Below are positions 11,742-23,500 of a stretch of DNA of 64,000 nt, in pieces; the stretch's first letter is position 1; every line of letters begins with the position of its first letter. A program made the position numbers and the translations under genes. This stretch comes from Helochares maculicollis. Lineage: Eukaryota > Arthropoda > Insecta > Coleoptera > Hydrophilidae. The notes below the pieces were generated by a model, which worked only from the letters and a program-made list of their open reading frames with translations, was not told the origin of the DNA and made no database searches. The DNA lies in contig JAWQRO010000048.1 of the NCBI GenBank assembly GCA_033557835.1, positions 1-64,000 of the forward strand, written 5' to 3'.

Positions 11742-14700
11742 TGCTATGAAAATCTTACTGGCCAAACTTCCAAGACCTTGGATCGTTGATGAAAAGAAAG
11801 ATGATGGCTACACAGCTCTGCACTTAGCTGCCCTTAATAATCACGTGGAAGTTGCTGAACAACTCGTTCTAAATGGCAAAGCAAACATGGACATTCAAAA
11901 CGTTAATCTTCAAACTGCCTTACACCTAGCAGTCGAACGTCAACATACTCAAATCGTTAGAGTAAGTGTCCTTCTTGTTTTAACACCAATGACCCTGATG
12001 ACTAATTCTACTCACAATTGTATCTAACTTCTAGGAGAATTACCACTACATCTACATCCAGATACTATAAACTACAGTTTTGATTTCGAGGTTTATCTAT
12101 GTGAATATTTACAATAACTTATTAGTTCTTCTCCATTTATAAAAAAGCAAAGTGTAACATCTCACTCATTAGAATTATGCTACAGGAATTAAAATATAGA
12201 ATACTGTGACTGTTCTGCATAAACAATGTCTACTTAAATGTATGTTTTACTAGATTTACTTAAGTGAAACCACTCTAAAGCTTTGCCCTTCAATCGGTCT
12301 GATCAAAATTTTTACTCTTAGAAAATTGTGTTAATGTATCAATTTTTTTTTTTTAGCTTTTGGTTAGAGAAGGTGCTGATTTAAACATCGCCGACAAAGA
12401 TGGCGATACGCCTTTGCACGAAGCTTTGCGGCACCATACTTTATCACAACTCCGCCAGCTCCAGGACGTTCAGGATGTAGGAAAGCTTCTGATGGGCTTG
12501 GGAACCCAAGGTTCTGACAAGAAGTCATCAGCAAGTATTGCCTGTTTCCTTGCTGGTAATGGGGCGGATCTCACCATTAAAAATAAGAAAGGTCAAACTC
12601 CTTTAGATCTGTGCCCGGACCCTAATCTATGCAAAACCCTTACTAAATGCCACAAGGACAAACAGAGTGGTGAAATGGACATGGGGCCCCAATGCAACCA
12701 AAATACGAATATTTCTTCGGCTTTAGCAGAGTGCCTTGTCTGTTCTGACGCAAAGAGAGATACCCTTTTCCAGCCCTGCGGACATGTGACATGCTGTTCT
12801 GGGTGTGCGCCACGTGTGAAGAAATGCTTGATTTGTCGAGAATCTGTAAATAATCGGCCTAAGGTAATCATCTAAAATTATTCTTACAAAAAATATTTTA
12901 AATATAAAAGATTCATTTTTATTTAATTTGTAAATAGTTATAATGCGACGTTTAAAGTATAAGAATATTTTTCCAAAGTTTTAAAAATAATTTTTATTGA
13001 ATACCTATATTTGTGTTCTCAAATTATCAGTTTAGTGTGAGACATCAGTGTAAACAATATTTCTCGCAGTATAAACTAGATCAATAGTTATTTGGAAACA
13101 CTCTAATTATAGGGTCTGCCCCACTTACCATATTAACTAGACATAGCGCCTTCAAACCACTATTTTTTCTGACCAATAACTCAAGGCCCGGCTAATCAAG
13201 ACATCTGGTATTAAAAGATCGGTAATTGGATTGCCACAAAAATGTTATCCCAACAAGAAATCCAAATGTTTTCTTAGAGATGGGAAAAAGTAGCCCACAA
13301 TGGGCAATATTTCGAATGACCTGCTTCAGGTCATGTTTTCTATACACTCTTTTCATTTTGATTAAAAAATCAGTGAAAATTTATTCACACTATATTTTTG
13401 CTATATATTTTGTCTTTTGAGCTATGTTGTGAGAAAAACCTTAAAAGCTCGGGTAAAATCAGTTTAGGTTTGTGGATGTAGGCAAAACCAAATGAAATGT
13501 CAATGAATTTTCATTTTAGTTGTAATGTTATGATTTTCCTGTCTTTTTTCTAGATTGAAGAATGTGTTGTTTGTTCTGATAAGAAAGCCTCAGTCCTCTT
13601 CAAACCATGCTGCCACATGTGTGCATGTGAAAGTTGTTCACAAATAATGAAAAAATGTGTCACTTGCCGAGCTCAAATTGAACATATGGTACCCATGACA
13701 GTGTGCATGGGGGGACTAGGGACAATCTCCGAAGTAAAAGCTGACGTTGAAGAAGAACCTAAACCATCTACAAGCGATGCTACTCAGCCTTTAGGCCCTG
13801 TGATGAACAACGGCGGAAGAGATACCAGCAATGATATTCAAAAACTACAACAGCAGTTGCAGGATATTAAAGAACAGGTAAAGCAATCCCTTATTGACTA
13901 TTAACTTTTACTATTACATAGTATACACATTCCTTAAATTATACAGTATTATCAGTAATTTCTAGGTTTTTAATTAATTTTTATCAAACTATTTGCCAAG
14001 CATTTTTCCTTATTGGATGAAGTTTTTCTAACATACAATCAGAGGTCAATTAATCTACAATTTGCAGATGTGTACACTGGTAGCTTATTCATGTAACTTT
14101 AGATTTTCACAAAAATGGAAGTATAATTGCAAAAACATAGCAATTCTATGTTCTATATGTTTGATAAATACTTTAGCAGTCAGAATGCATTTATAAGACA
14201 CTTGACCACAATATATTGCTCACATCAATATCAGAATTCTATAAAATAATCTTAGCAATAAAAGTGTTTAACTTTAAACCCATTAAAAAAAGGAACTGGT
14301 AACTTTTGTTAATATGTTGCCTATTTTAAGCTCCTTTGTAGGAAAAATGAAAATAATGGACGTCAAGTTACGATAAAACTTTTGTAATTTTATTACTTCA
14401 ATTCTCTAGTTGCAAATATTGTAATGTAAAATTATAAAAGTGCATGCTTTTAGCTAGTAGACAAGTCTGCACTGAATAAGATGGTTACATCTCTCTCGAG
14501 AGTCCTGTAACTTCCTATATGTTTTTGATTATCCTTTGTCTTATACTTCCAGACTAAAATTATGATGTATAAATAAACTATTCCATATCAGGGTTCTTTA
14601 TTCAACATGAAATAAGAGCAATACATTTTAAATGAAAACGTATTGGGCTGTAATATATATTTTCACACTCTCAAGGATAACATGAGCCCTAGTGAACTAG

Positions 14701-16200
14701 TTTTATATGTTTGGGTTAGCAGGTTTTAGCTACTTGTATTATACAGTGGTATGTATAAATAAGTGTAATAAGTTATTAAAGGATGTAATTTATTTAGTGA
14801 CAGTGCAGCATAATATGGATAGAAAAATCTGCAAAACAATAAAATGCAAAATTTATGGGGCATCAGCAAATACTATTCAAGCGGTATAATAATATTGGCA
14901 TAATTTAAAAATGATTATTTTGTAAGTTATATCAGAAGAAGTCAAGCTGACCTGTATAAACAACAAAAGCCTATACTTTATGTTGGGAGAAGATGTTGAA
15001 GTTGCCAGAATGTCCCATATGACTAATCAAAGACATCTACATCTGAAAATGGTTGATTAATAACAAAATTTTACACCACAAATTCTGATCGAAAACATGA
15101 AGTTCTCCAGAGACATCGTCAGAGATAAGTCTCCATTCTAAAAATGTGATTTACATTTGACAGAATTTCAAAGATGTGGTTTATTAAGAGTCGTTACTAA
15201 ATAATAAGATAATAAATATTACTGTATACTGTGCACAATTTGTTAATTTAAATAAACATCTTACTTAAAAACAATCAGTATTGCTTAAGAGAAAAAATTG
15301 TTTATCATGACAATCCAAGACTTCATATATCTGTAAAGACTCTACAAAAAATGTATAGGTTTGATTTGGATGCTTTGCTCCGCTCTCTAAATAGCATAGT
15401 CTCTTCGTCTTCCTTCAAACATCTCTAAATGGAAAAATTATCAACGTTTGTAAAACATTAAAATTTTGTTGGATCATTTTTTCAGGACAAAATGATATTT
15501 TTGAAGGAATTAAATAAAGTTACTTAAAAGTTTGGCCAACGCAATAGAAAATAATTTCTTAAAAAAAATCAGTTTTTAGCATTTATTTAATTGACAAAAT
15601 GGTAAAAATTTAAACAAATTCTTGCTACAACCCAATACAATACCGCCTTGCTTTTTCAAAGCATTACATTATCTACCTATTTGATTATATACAATACCCA
15701 TTAGTATTTGTAGTAATGCTTCTCCAAGATATTGCTTTACAAACTATTACCGTGACTTGACTTGCATTTTGTTAATTACAGTCTGAAACAAAAATATACA
15801 TTTTATAATAGAAAAATGTATTATAAATGAATTATAAAAGAAATTTCAAATTGTATTATATTAATACCTTCTGCATGAAAAATAGAATATAGGCTAAAAA
15901 TTTAATTCATTCAAATTCCTAATATTATTTTTGAGTTAACACAATTGGTTTCGAATTGTTACATGTACACAATCACAAATTAATTGTATTGTGAAGGCGA
16001 AATGTATGCAGATATAGCGTAGTTTAAGAGGAAATTCTACACTACACAATTTGTTGCAGACTATGTGCCCTGTGTGCTTGGACCGACTGAAAAACATGAT
16101 ATTCTTATGCGGTCACGGATTATGTCAGATGTGCGGAGACCAAATGACGGAATGCCCAATTTGCAGAAAGGCCGTGGAAAAACGCATCTTACTCTACTAA
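11742..16200 (+). CDS. mib1: E3 ubiquitin ligase mind bomb 1, C-terminal four exons (partial)
   Basis: Exons: 11742-11961, 12357-12863, 13554-13877, 16060-16200 (stop 16198-16200), all with GT-AG introns and compatible phases; together 396 C-terminal codons. Exon 1 of this set starts mid-codon, so earlier exons (Herc2/MIB domains, ZZ finger, first ankyrin repeats) lie upstream, outside the window. Seen here: ankyrin repeats ([67 protein letters not shown]), then three C-terminal RING fingers. RING1 is at 12732-12838 (CLVCSD...CLIC), RING2 at 13563-13670 (CVVCSD...CVTC) and RING3 at 16066-16163 (CPVCLD...CPIC), with the family's terminal RILLY. RING3 is the catalytic type. In the family, Mib1 ubiquitinates Delta and Serrate/Jagged in the signal-sending cell, driving ligand endocytosis and Notch activation. 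A linker of variable sequence ([20 protein letters not shown]) separates RING2 from the conserved [13 protein letters not shown] coiled segment. No defect is visible. Confidence 0.95.
13878..16059 (+). other. last mib1 intron (2182 bp)
   Basis: AT-rich, bounded by GTAAAG at 13878 and TTGTTGCAG ending at 16059. It splits the conserved coiled segment (ending DIKEQ) from RING3 (starting TMCPVC). No transposon or RNA gene was recognised; the open frame at 14707-14889 has no recognisable product. Confidence 0.75.
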
Positions 16201-17454
16201 GTGAAGATCCAACCGAATTTAAGTATCTGACTCATGAATTCATGCCTATATCTAATCTAGAAATTAGATAAACATGCTTTTATACAGAGCTGAACCATGT
16301 ACAGTTTTGCTTATGTAACTAATGCAAGCAAAAACTTATTGCAATTCCCCAATATTGAATTTTCGTACAAAATGAATGGGTAGAGAATCACCTTTCGGGA
16401 ACATATACATGCAAACTATCCCCACTGCTTTTGCTATTATATCAAAAACGAAAATCGCTACCCTTCCTGACGTACGAAAATAAAACCATTAATCAGCTAA
16501 AACTGAACTTCAACAGGAAAATATATTCTCCTGCTTTTTATTGTGAATACCAATTTTGTATTTAATTTAATTTTCTAATTAAGTTTCTAAAGTTTTTCAT
16601 TAACTTTAAGCTGTTATGTTCATCATGAAGACCCTGTATTTTCTATGATATCACTTTTAACATTTTTTATGTATTTGTTAGACGTTAGTATATGACTATA
16701 TACTAGGTTAATCTTTTTTGTTTTTTTACTTATATAAGTTGTACATTTTACATATCTTTAGTACGTTTATTACTAATATTTGTTATAGTTGCTTAAATTT
16801 AAGTTACATTGTAACTGCACAAAATTCTAAGATATAATAATTAGGCTTACAACTGAAATTGCCAAATCTTGTTTGCAATGCAATTGAACTGAACTGAAAA
16901 AGCGCAAAAACCGAAGTATTATGAAATAAATTGGAATAAGATAAACAATTGCTATTTTGTAAGCTTCAATGATTAGAGGAATAGAAAGATCCTAAGAAGA
17001 AAAATCATCATCAATTTATTTTATGAATTCATTTAGTTAACAAATATCACTGTGAAGATGAAAAATGTGGATATAAATATACAAAGGAAGAGCAAATTTC
17101 GTTGAAATATTTTGCTAATCAGGCGACTTGCTTTACTAAAATCTGATTTCTAGACATTCACTACCATTTGTTTTCAGTATTTGTTAAGAAAAGGGCATCT
17201 AAATTGTCTTCACAGTCTATAGTTTTAAGTTTTGCTGCAATAACATTATGTTAGTGGTTGTTACGTTTTGTAATACTTATTGAGAATTATTGTTGCATAA
17301 AATATTTTTTCAATGATCATCGTTTTTAGATAAAATGTTTGATATTTACTTAATTCTAAGTATTTTGTATTAACTGATTGTATTTTGTTAACATTTGAAG
17401 TTTCGTGAAATAAATAAAAATGCATGAAAAAGAATTTCAATCTTTATAACTTCC
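16201..17454 (+). other. mib1 3' UTR and intergenic region
   Basis: No coding sequence. Candidate poly(A) signals AATAAA follow the mib1 stop at 16479-16484 and 16925-16930; which one is used cannot be told. The AT-rich remainder leads into the promoter of the first dynein gene. Confidence 0.5.
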
Positions 17455-17468
17455 GTTGCCATGGAATC
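17455..17468 (+). promoter_or_regulatory. RFX X-box-like site, dynein copy 1 promoter
   Basis: GTTGCCATGGAATC matches 12 of 14 positions of the optimal RFX palindrome GTTGCCATGGCAAC, with one perfect half-site (GTTGCC). It lies 61 bp upstream of the predicted ATG at 17529. RFX factors drive ciliary genes, including axonemal dyneins, through X-boxes close to the start. The same position upstream of dynein copy 2 carries a weaker X-box-like sequence, and the segment between site and ATG (ATGGCAGCT, TGTC, ATTAA, TAAAC) is shared by both copies. Confidence 0.55.
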
Positions 17469-17528
17469 ATAACAGTTATATCAATGGCAGCTTAGCTGTC
17501 GATTAAGTGGTAGTTTTGTAAACTTAAA

Positions 17529-17542
17529 ATGCACTTTTCAGC
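17529..17542 (+). other. first coding exon of dynein copy 1 (14 nt)
   Basis: ATG CAC TTT TCA GC, followed by the donor GTAAGTAG. The two leftover bases join the first base of the exon at 19930 (GC+A, Ala), giving MHFSAACSSR. I chose this start because the second dynein gene has an ATG exon of exactly the same length and phase, with the same donor and homologous upstream DNA. No other in-frame ATG lies upstream in the 19930 exon. The 5' UTR would begin between the X-box and this ATG. Confidence 0.75.
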
Positions 17543-20500
17543 GTAAGTAGAAATTATATATATATTTTTTGCTTCTATTAACAGGTTTAATTTCTATTTA
17601 CTGGATAGTTGGCCGTACAAAATAAAAATTTGGTAAACCTTCATTGAAATTTTAAATAAGGTTACCCAATTTTTATTAATTTCATGAATTTTTTTTACTT
17701 AAATTTTCTTATATTTTCAAAATTAATGGCTAATTTCTAAAATAAGCATTTCGAATGCATGCAAATACATAATTTTGACAGATTATTAATTAATAAATAT
17801 TTACAAGATTGCTGTGAATTTGTCATCTATAATCATATAGTAAATAAGATAATTGTACTTGCTCCTTGATTCACCAAATGAAAGTTTCTGCTCTTATAGT
17901 TTTTGGAAGTGTTTTACTACTTCGCTTGTAGAGGCATTCGACTATTGCTTAAAGACATTAGACTAATAATGAGTTTATTAATCACAATGCAATTTGGTTG
18001 TGCAGGAAAATTGCGCATTGTGTATATAAAATATTGAATCAGCTATCTGAATTGACATATTTTACAAATATCACAATTGTATCAAACATGATTAATAAGC
18101 ATGGTCTGTCTGTACGAGCTGAACTCGTTCAAATAAGATGGTCTTACAACCTTAAGTTGTTTCTGCAAACTTGCTTTTTAATAGTAACAATAGAATTTTA
18201 AGGTACCTTTCCATCTTTTGCCTTAAAAAGTAAAATCATGGGTCTCTAGATACAATTTGATGATCCTATTGATTATTATCATTATTATTGTTCCTCTTCT
18301 TTCTTGTGTTCTACAAGCAGGTTTAAGCCTGTTGTTTTCTAATTAGTCTATCCTAATGTGGATGCCCAACATTCTTTCCATCTCTTCAGTTGTCTTAGTT
18401 TACTTTTGCCCATATAAAAACATTTTTTATATTTTTTATGTTATCAACTTGTCTAATCACATGTTAACTCCATTCCTTCTTCTAATACACATCAATATAG
18501 TCCTGTATGAAATAATATAACTACAGATTTTTCACTTTTTATTTAGTCCAACTGTGTTAATATAAATGTCTCATATCAGTCATCTCTGTTGTTTTCATGG
18601 TGATTAGTGACCTCATTGTCATCAAGTCCTATTTTTTCTGCATTAGTATATATTAGCCTATGTTGAAGCCGATCATAAAACATTCAATTTGTCACAGTAA
18701 ATCTTGTAATCTTCCTTCGAGTTACTTTCATCGTTTGCCATCCCAGTTTCTTTCTAGATCTGATCATTTATGATTTGATATATGACCTTATAAATTTGCT
18801 CTAAAATGTTTAAATTCTCCTTCAGCTTATATCTTGTAGGTTTACCATAACTTTATCATACTTATGTATTCCTCGTATCAATAAAATTCGCAAATAATCT
18901 TTAATATTCTTGTTAGTTGAGCAGAATCATCAACACTGTCTTTAGTTTCTTTCTATTTTAGAATTGTTTTTGTATGGTATCAAAACTGATAAAATCATGT
19001 TGACTTGATAAAACGTGCATCTTTCTGATTTTTTTAAAAATATAAAAAAACCAATGCCAAATCTTTTGTAGCGGTAAATAGCTTTTACAGATTTAGAAGT
19101 GATACTTAGCTGTACTGGTGTCTATTTTTTTCTTATAAATGGTACCAAGTGCAGTGGCACGTTTTTTGGTACAGCTAATACAAATACTTAGGGTCCTTCA
19201 CAAAACCTGCATGCTGCAAGGGTTAATGGGGTAATTTCTTAATAATTGCTCTCGTTTTATTCTTTTTTAATAATTTGCTATTTCTTCTGTTCCATTGGTA
19301 ACCGTATGTAAATATCCAGATTAGCTGTTGGTTCTTGCTTCTCTATTTCAACATTTCAATTTTTGATGATATTTGATCAATACATTTGTTGTTGTCATGC
19401 TTTTCAATATAGTTGCAATATTTTCTCAGTTCAACTCTAGCTCTTCACTTTTATGTTCATCTTTTGGAGTGTTTTCAATTGTTCTGTTGATACTTTAGCG
19501 GTTTATATTTTATATCTCGCTTTTGCATCCTAAGAATTTCTCAAGCTACGTTTGCAGCCATTATGAACTTAAAAGTCGACCATTGTTGGTTTATGGCGTC
19601 ATATTTAGCAGTGTAATTATCATTTATCTATTTTTCCAACGTGGTCATGCAAAGTTGTCTTTTTCAAGCGATTTATATTGCTCATGTATACATAGAGAAA
19701 ATATATCTCATTGGAATTGTATATAATCAGTAAAAACCACATATTTGTTATAAAGTTCAAACAGTGACGATGCTTCTTGTAGAATGAAGCGAAACTGTAA
19801 AGATTAACATCTATAGCTACTAAATATCAATTTATTGAAAATTTCCAAAAGAATTATAATTACTTTAGCCACTTTATAGTAGAGTTTTATTTACTAGAAA
19901 ATCTTTGTCAGACTTGGTTCATATTTTAGAGCATGCAGCTCAAGAACCAAGCAAGAGAAAGAAAGACTATTGAAGAAAATTGCAGAGAAGAGGCAGATGC
20001 TAGAACTCAACCAAGTTGATGCAAAAATTAAAATTCCAAGGCTCAACCTCCCACCTGAATACTCAATAGAAGCCACAGCTCCTATGTTCACTCTTCCTGA
20101 TGAGATTACAAAACCTATAATAGCGGCTTATCCGAAATTCAAGAAAAAATGCATCAAGAACAGCGTGCAAAACGAACACAGAGCCCAAATGCAATCTTAC
20201 ACTATTTTAAGAAAGCAAAGGGAAGATTTCAGAAAAAGATTGGTTCACCTAATCATTAATAAAGACGACGACTTTATGGACATTGAGTCAAATGAGATAC
20301 TAACACCAGAAGAACGAGAAGCCTTGAGGTATTACTATTACATTCGCCATGGTGTGGATACAATTCACGTGGCTCCATTAGATCAAGAGACGCTAGATGA
20401 GGTATTGAAACTAGTTCCAGCGAAGTTAAAAAATTGGGAAGATATTTTAGTTGATTTAGTTAATGATATGAAGGAAGATTATTTGATAGCAGTTAAGAAA

Positions 20501-23500
20501 GCAATAGTTGATTTTGTTTTGAAAGACCCAAGTCAAAAAGTAGAAGAAGATGAATATGGCACTCCAGAGAGACAAATACTTCGAAATATGAAAGGGGCAT
20601 TTTTGGATGAATTCATGAGAATCAAAGCAAAATTGGAACGAACATTGCATCTTATCAATCCTTGTTTAACAGAAATGGTGGATTTGTGGTATACCAAATT
20701 TCGAGATCTTCGAATTGTTAATATTAAAAAATTATTAGAGCATAAAGGCGCTTTTGAATTATCAGAATTCCAGTTCAACATTAAGAAACATATAGAAATA
20801 GCCAAAAAAATTCTTAGAGATGAATATTATGAGGGAATTTTGGATATATTCTTGGCGGGTAGTAAGAAAGGGAAGCTGCCGAACCCGGCCTTAAAAAATA
20901 AATTGAAACGGTTTTACAATACTGTTGCTACAGTCATGACGTACCAGTTACAAGCGATTTGTTTGGCTTCTTTGACAGATTTTGTGCAATATATAACTGA
21001 CGTCAAGGTAAAGAATTTCAGTTAAAATAATTAAATATAATTAATACTAATTGATAAAAATTTTTCCAGTACATGAATAAAGGATTTGTAATAGAGTTAG
21101 TGCACAAAAATAAAACATTGATTTTTGAACCACCTTTCCAAAGTTTTAGAGATGTGCTCTTAAAAATAATTGATGATATTATAGAGACTTGTAACATCTT
21201 ACCCAGACTCGAGGCAAATTTATATTTAGACTACCAAGGAGAAATTGTTAATTTGAAGGTAAGGTTATTTACCCTAAATTATCTGCAGTAACATTTGTCT
21301 CCGTTATATACATGCCTTTAACATTAATATTTGCATGATAATTCTACAACACACTTTTCAAAATGTTAACTACCATTTGTAAAGATATCACAATAATTAA
21401 GTTATTAAATCAAAAGTCCTCAAAGAAGTTGCGAAGATTCAATATACAAATCTGCTAAGAATCATTAAAGCTACCACATTCTCTCACAAAGAGATCCGTG
21501 AGCAAATAATTCAACAAAACATTAATTCTAAAAATTTTTAGCCTCCAATTCCTGAAGAACATGTTACAGAATGTGTAAAAAAGATTAAATTACTGCTAAA
21601 AGAACAACGACTTGGACCCGAGAGGCGCATTTTAGACTTTGATTCATATCTTCGTCTTATCAATGGGAAAGCGTTGCAGGAAATAGAGTATTTTATGTCT
21701 GTAGACCATACAATTGAGGAGTATATAGCAAAAATTGAGTCGCTTAAAGAAGAAGCAGATGAAATTCCTCTGCAACTCGAACACGTCATCAACGTTGGAA
21801 TGTATGAAATGCGAAGACCTAATTTGATTGAAGCTATAAAAGCAGCTGCAGATGAACTATCCCAATTACTCTTAAACAAGTGTGTGACAGATACTATAAC
21901 ATTATGCAAAACGTAAGTGTTTCCAAATTTCACAGCAGAAGAATTTCAAACATTAAATTCACACACAACAACAACAAAGAAGTGTATTATAAAGTATTTT
22001 ACTCTTATAAGATTATTGAATTTTGATAAAGCAAAACCAGTACATCAGATTTAAACATACAAAACTTCATTGCAGGCTAAGCAGATAAGACTTAGTAATT
22101 CTTTATTCAAATATCTTTAATAATAATGTTTCCCATGTGAATCCTACATGACATTTTTATAGATATTTCTAACAATTAATTATTTTTAGCTTGGGAACTG
22201 ACTATGCAATAATAGCTGACAAAGCACTCACAGTTCCTAAAACCACAGCAGAACTCATGGACCTTAAAAAGTATGTCACTCAAGTAGAAGACGAACAATT
22301 ACCTGTAATGGAAGATCGCCTTCGAGACATCCTCCAAAACATCTTATATTTATCGGACTACATCAATTTTAGCAATTCTGACATGAAACAAGTCAATTCA
22401 ACCTTCAGTTGGTACATGAAAATGCCAAAAGTACTAGAAGACCACCGCCAATTGGTCGAAGAAAAAACTCAAGAATTCCAGGAGTTATTGGCTAGCAAAA
22501 TACAGAAATTTGTGGATGATTTGGAACTATACGCCAAAATGGTTGATGATCTCCAGTACAATGGTGACATAGAAGAACTATCAAAATACACCAAGAAAGC
22601 AGCTCAATTGGATTCAAGATTAATACAAGCTATGGAAAGAATTGATCAATTCAATGAACAGGAAACTGCTTTCGGGTTTGAAACCACTCAGTACCCTCAA
22701 AGAAAACAAATCCATGACAAATTAACCCCATACAAAAAATTATATGACAATGCCTCAGAATTTCTTGAAAAGCACGAAATTTGGATGAATTCTCAAGTAG
22801 GAACACACGATCCCGAAGTCATCGAAACTGATGTAGGAACATACTACAGAATAATATACAAGCTAGAGAAGGTATTTTCTGATAGACCAGCAACTGAGAA
22901 GTTGGCAGAAAATGTAAGGCTTCAAATTGAAGAATTTAAAGAGCACATGCCCATTATACAAACTCTAGGGAATCCTGGGCTAAAAGATAGGCACTGGAAA
23001 AAGATTTCAGACATTGTTGGATTCGATATTAAAGTAGATGCTGACCTTACACTGGCTAAGATTATTGATTATGATTTAGATGACTATATAAGTCAATTTG
23101 AAGGCATTTCTGAAGCAGCCACTAAAGAAAACAACCTTGAGAAAGCCTTAGCAAAAATGAAAGGCGAATGGGAAGGGCAAGAATTTCAAGTTTTGGTATA
23201 CAGAGATACTGGTACATACATTTTATCTGCAGTTGATGAAATACAAGTGCTCCTGGATGATCATATCGTCAAAACACAAACCATGAAAAATTCCCCGTAC
23301 ATTAGACCTTTCGAAGCAGAAACTTTGGAATGGGAAGCAAAATTACAGTTGCTTCAAGAAATTTTGGATGAGTGGTTGAAAGTACAAGCAACATGGATGT
23401 ATTTAGAACCAATTTTCTCCTCTCCAGATATACAGCAGCAGATGCCGGATGAAGGTAGAAAATTCACAACAGTCGACAAGATTTGGCGAGACGTTATGAA

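Noticed and set aside
12593..12871. Minus-strand open frame of 92 codons opposite the mib1 RING1 exon
   Set aside because: It is the antisense shadow of a conserved coding exon and shows no recognisable domain.
21538..21933. Minus-strand open frame of 131 codons
   Set aside because: It overlaps dynein copy 1 exon 4, which has matching splice sites and a paralogous exon of the same length in copy 2.
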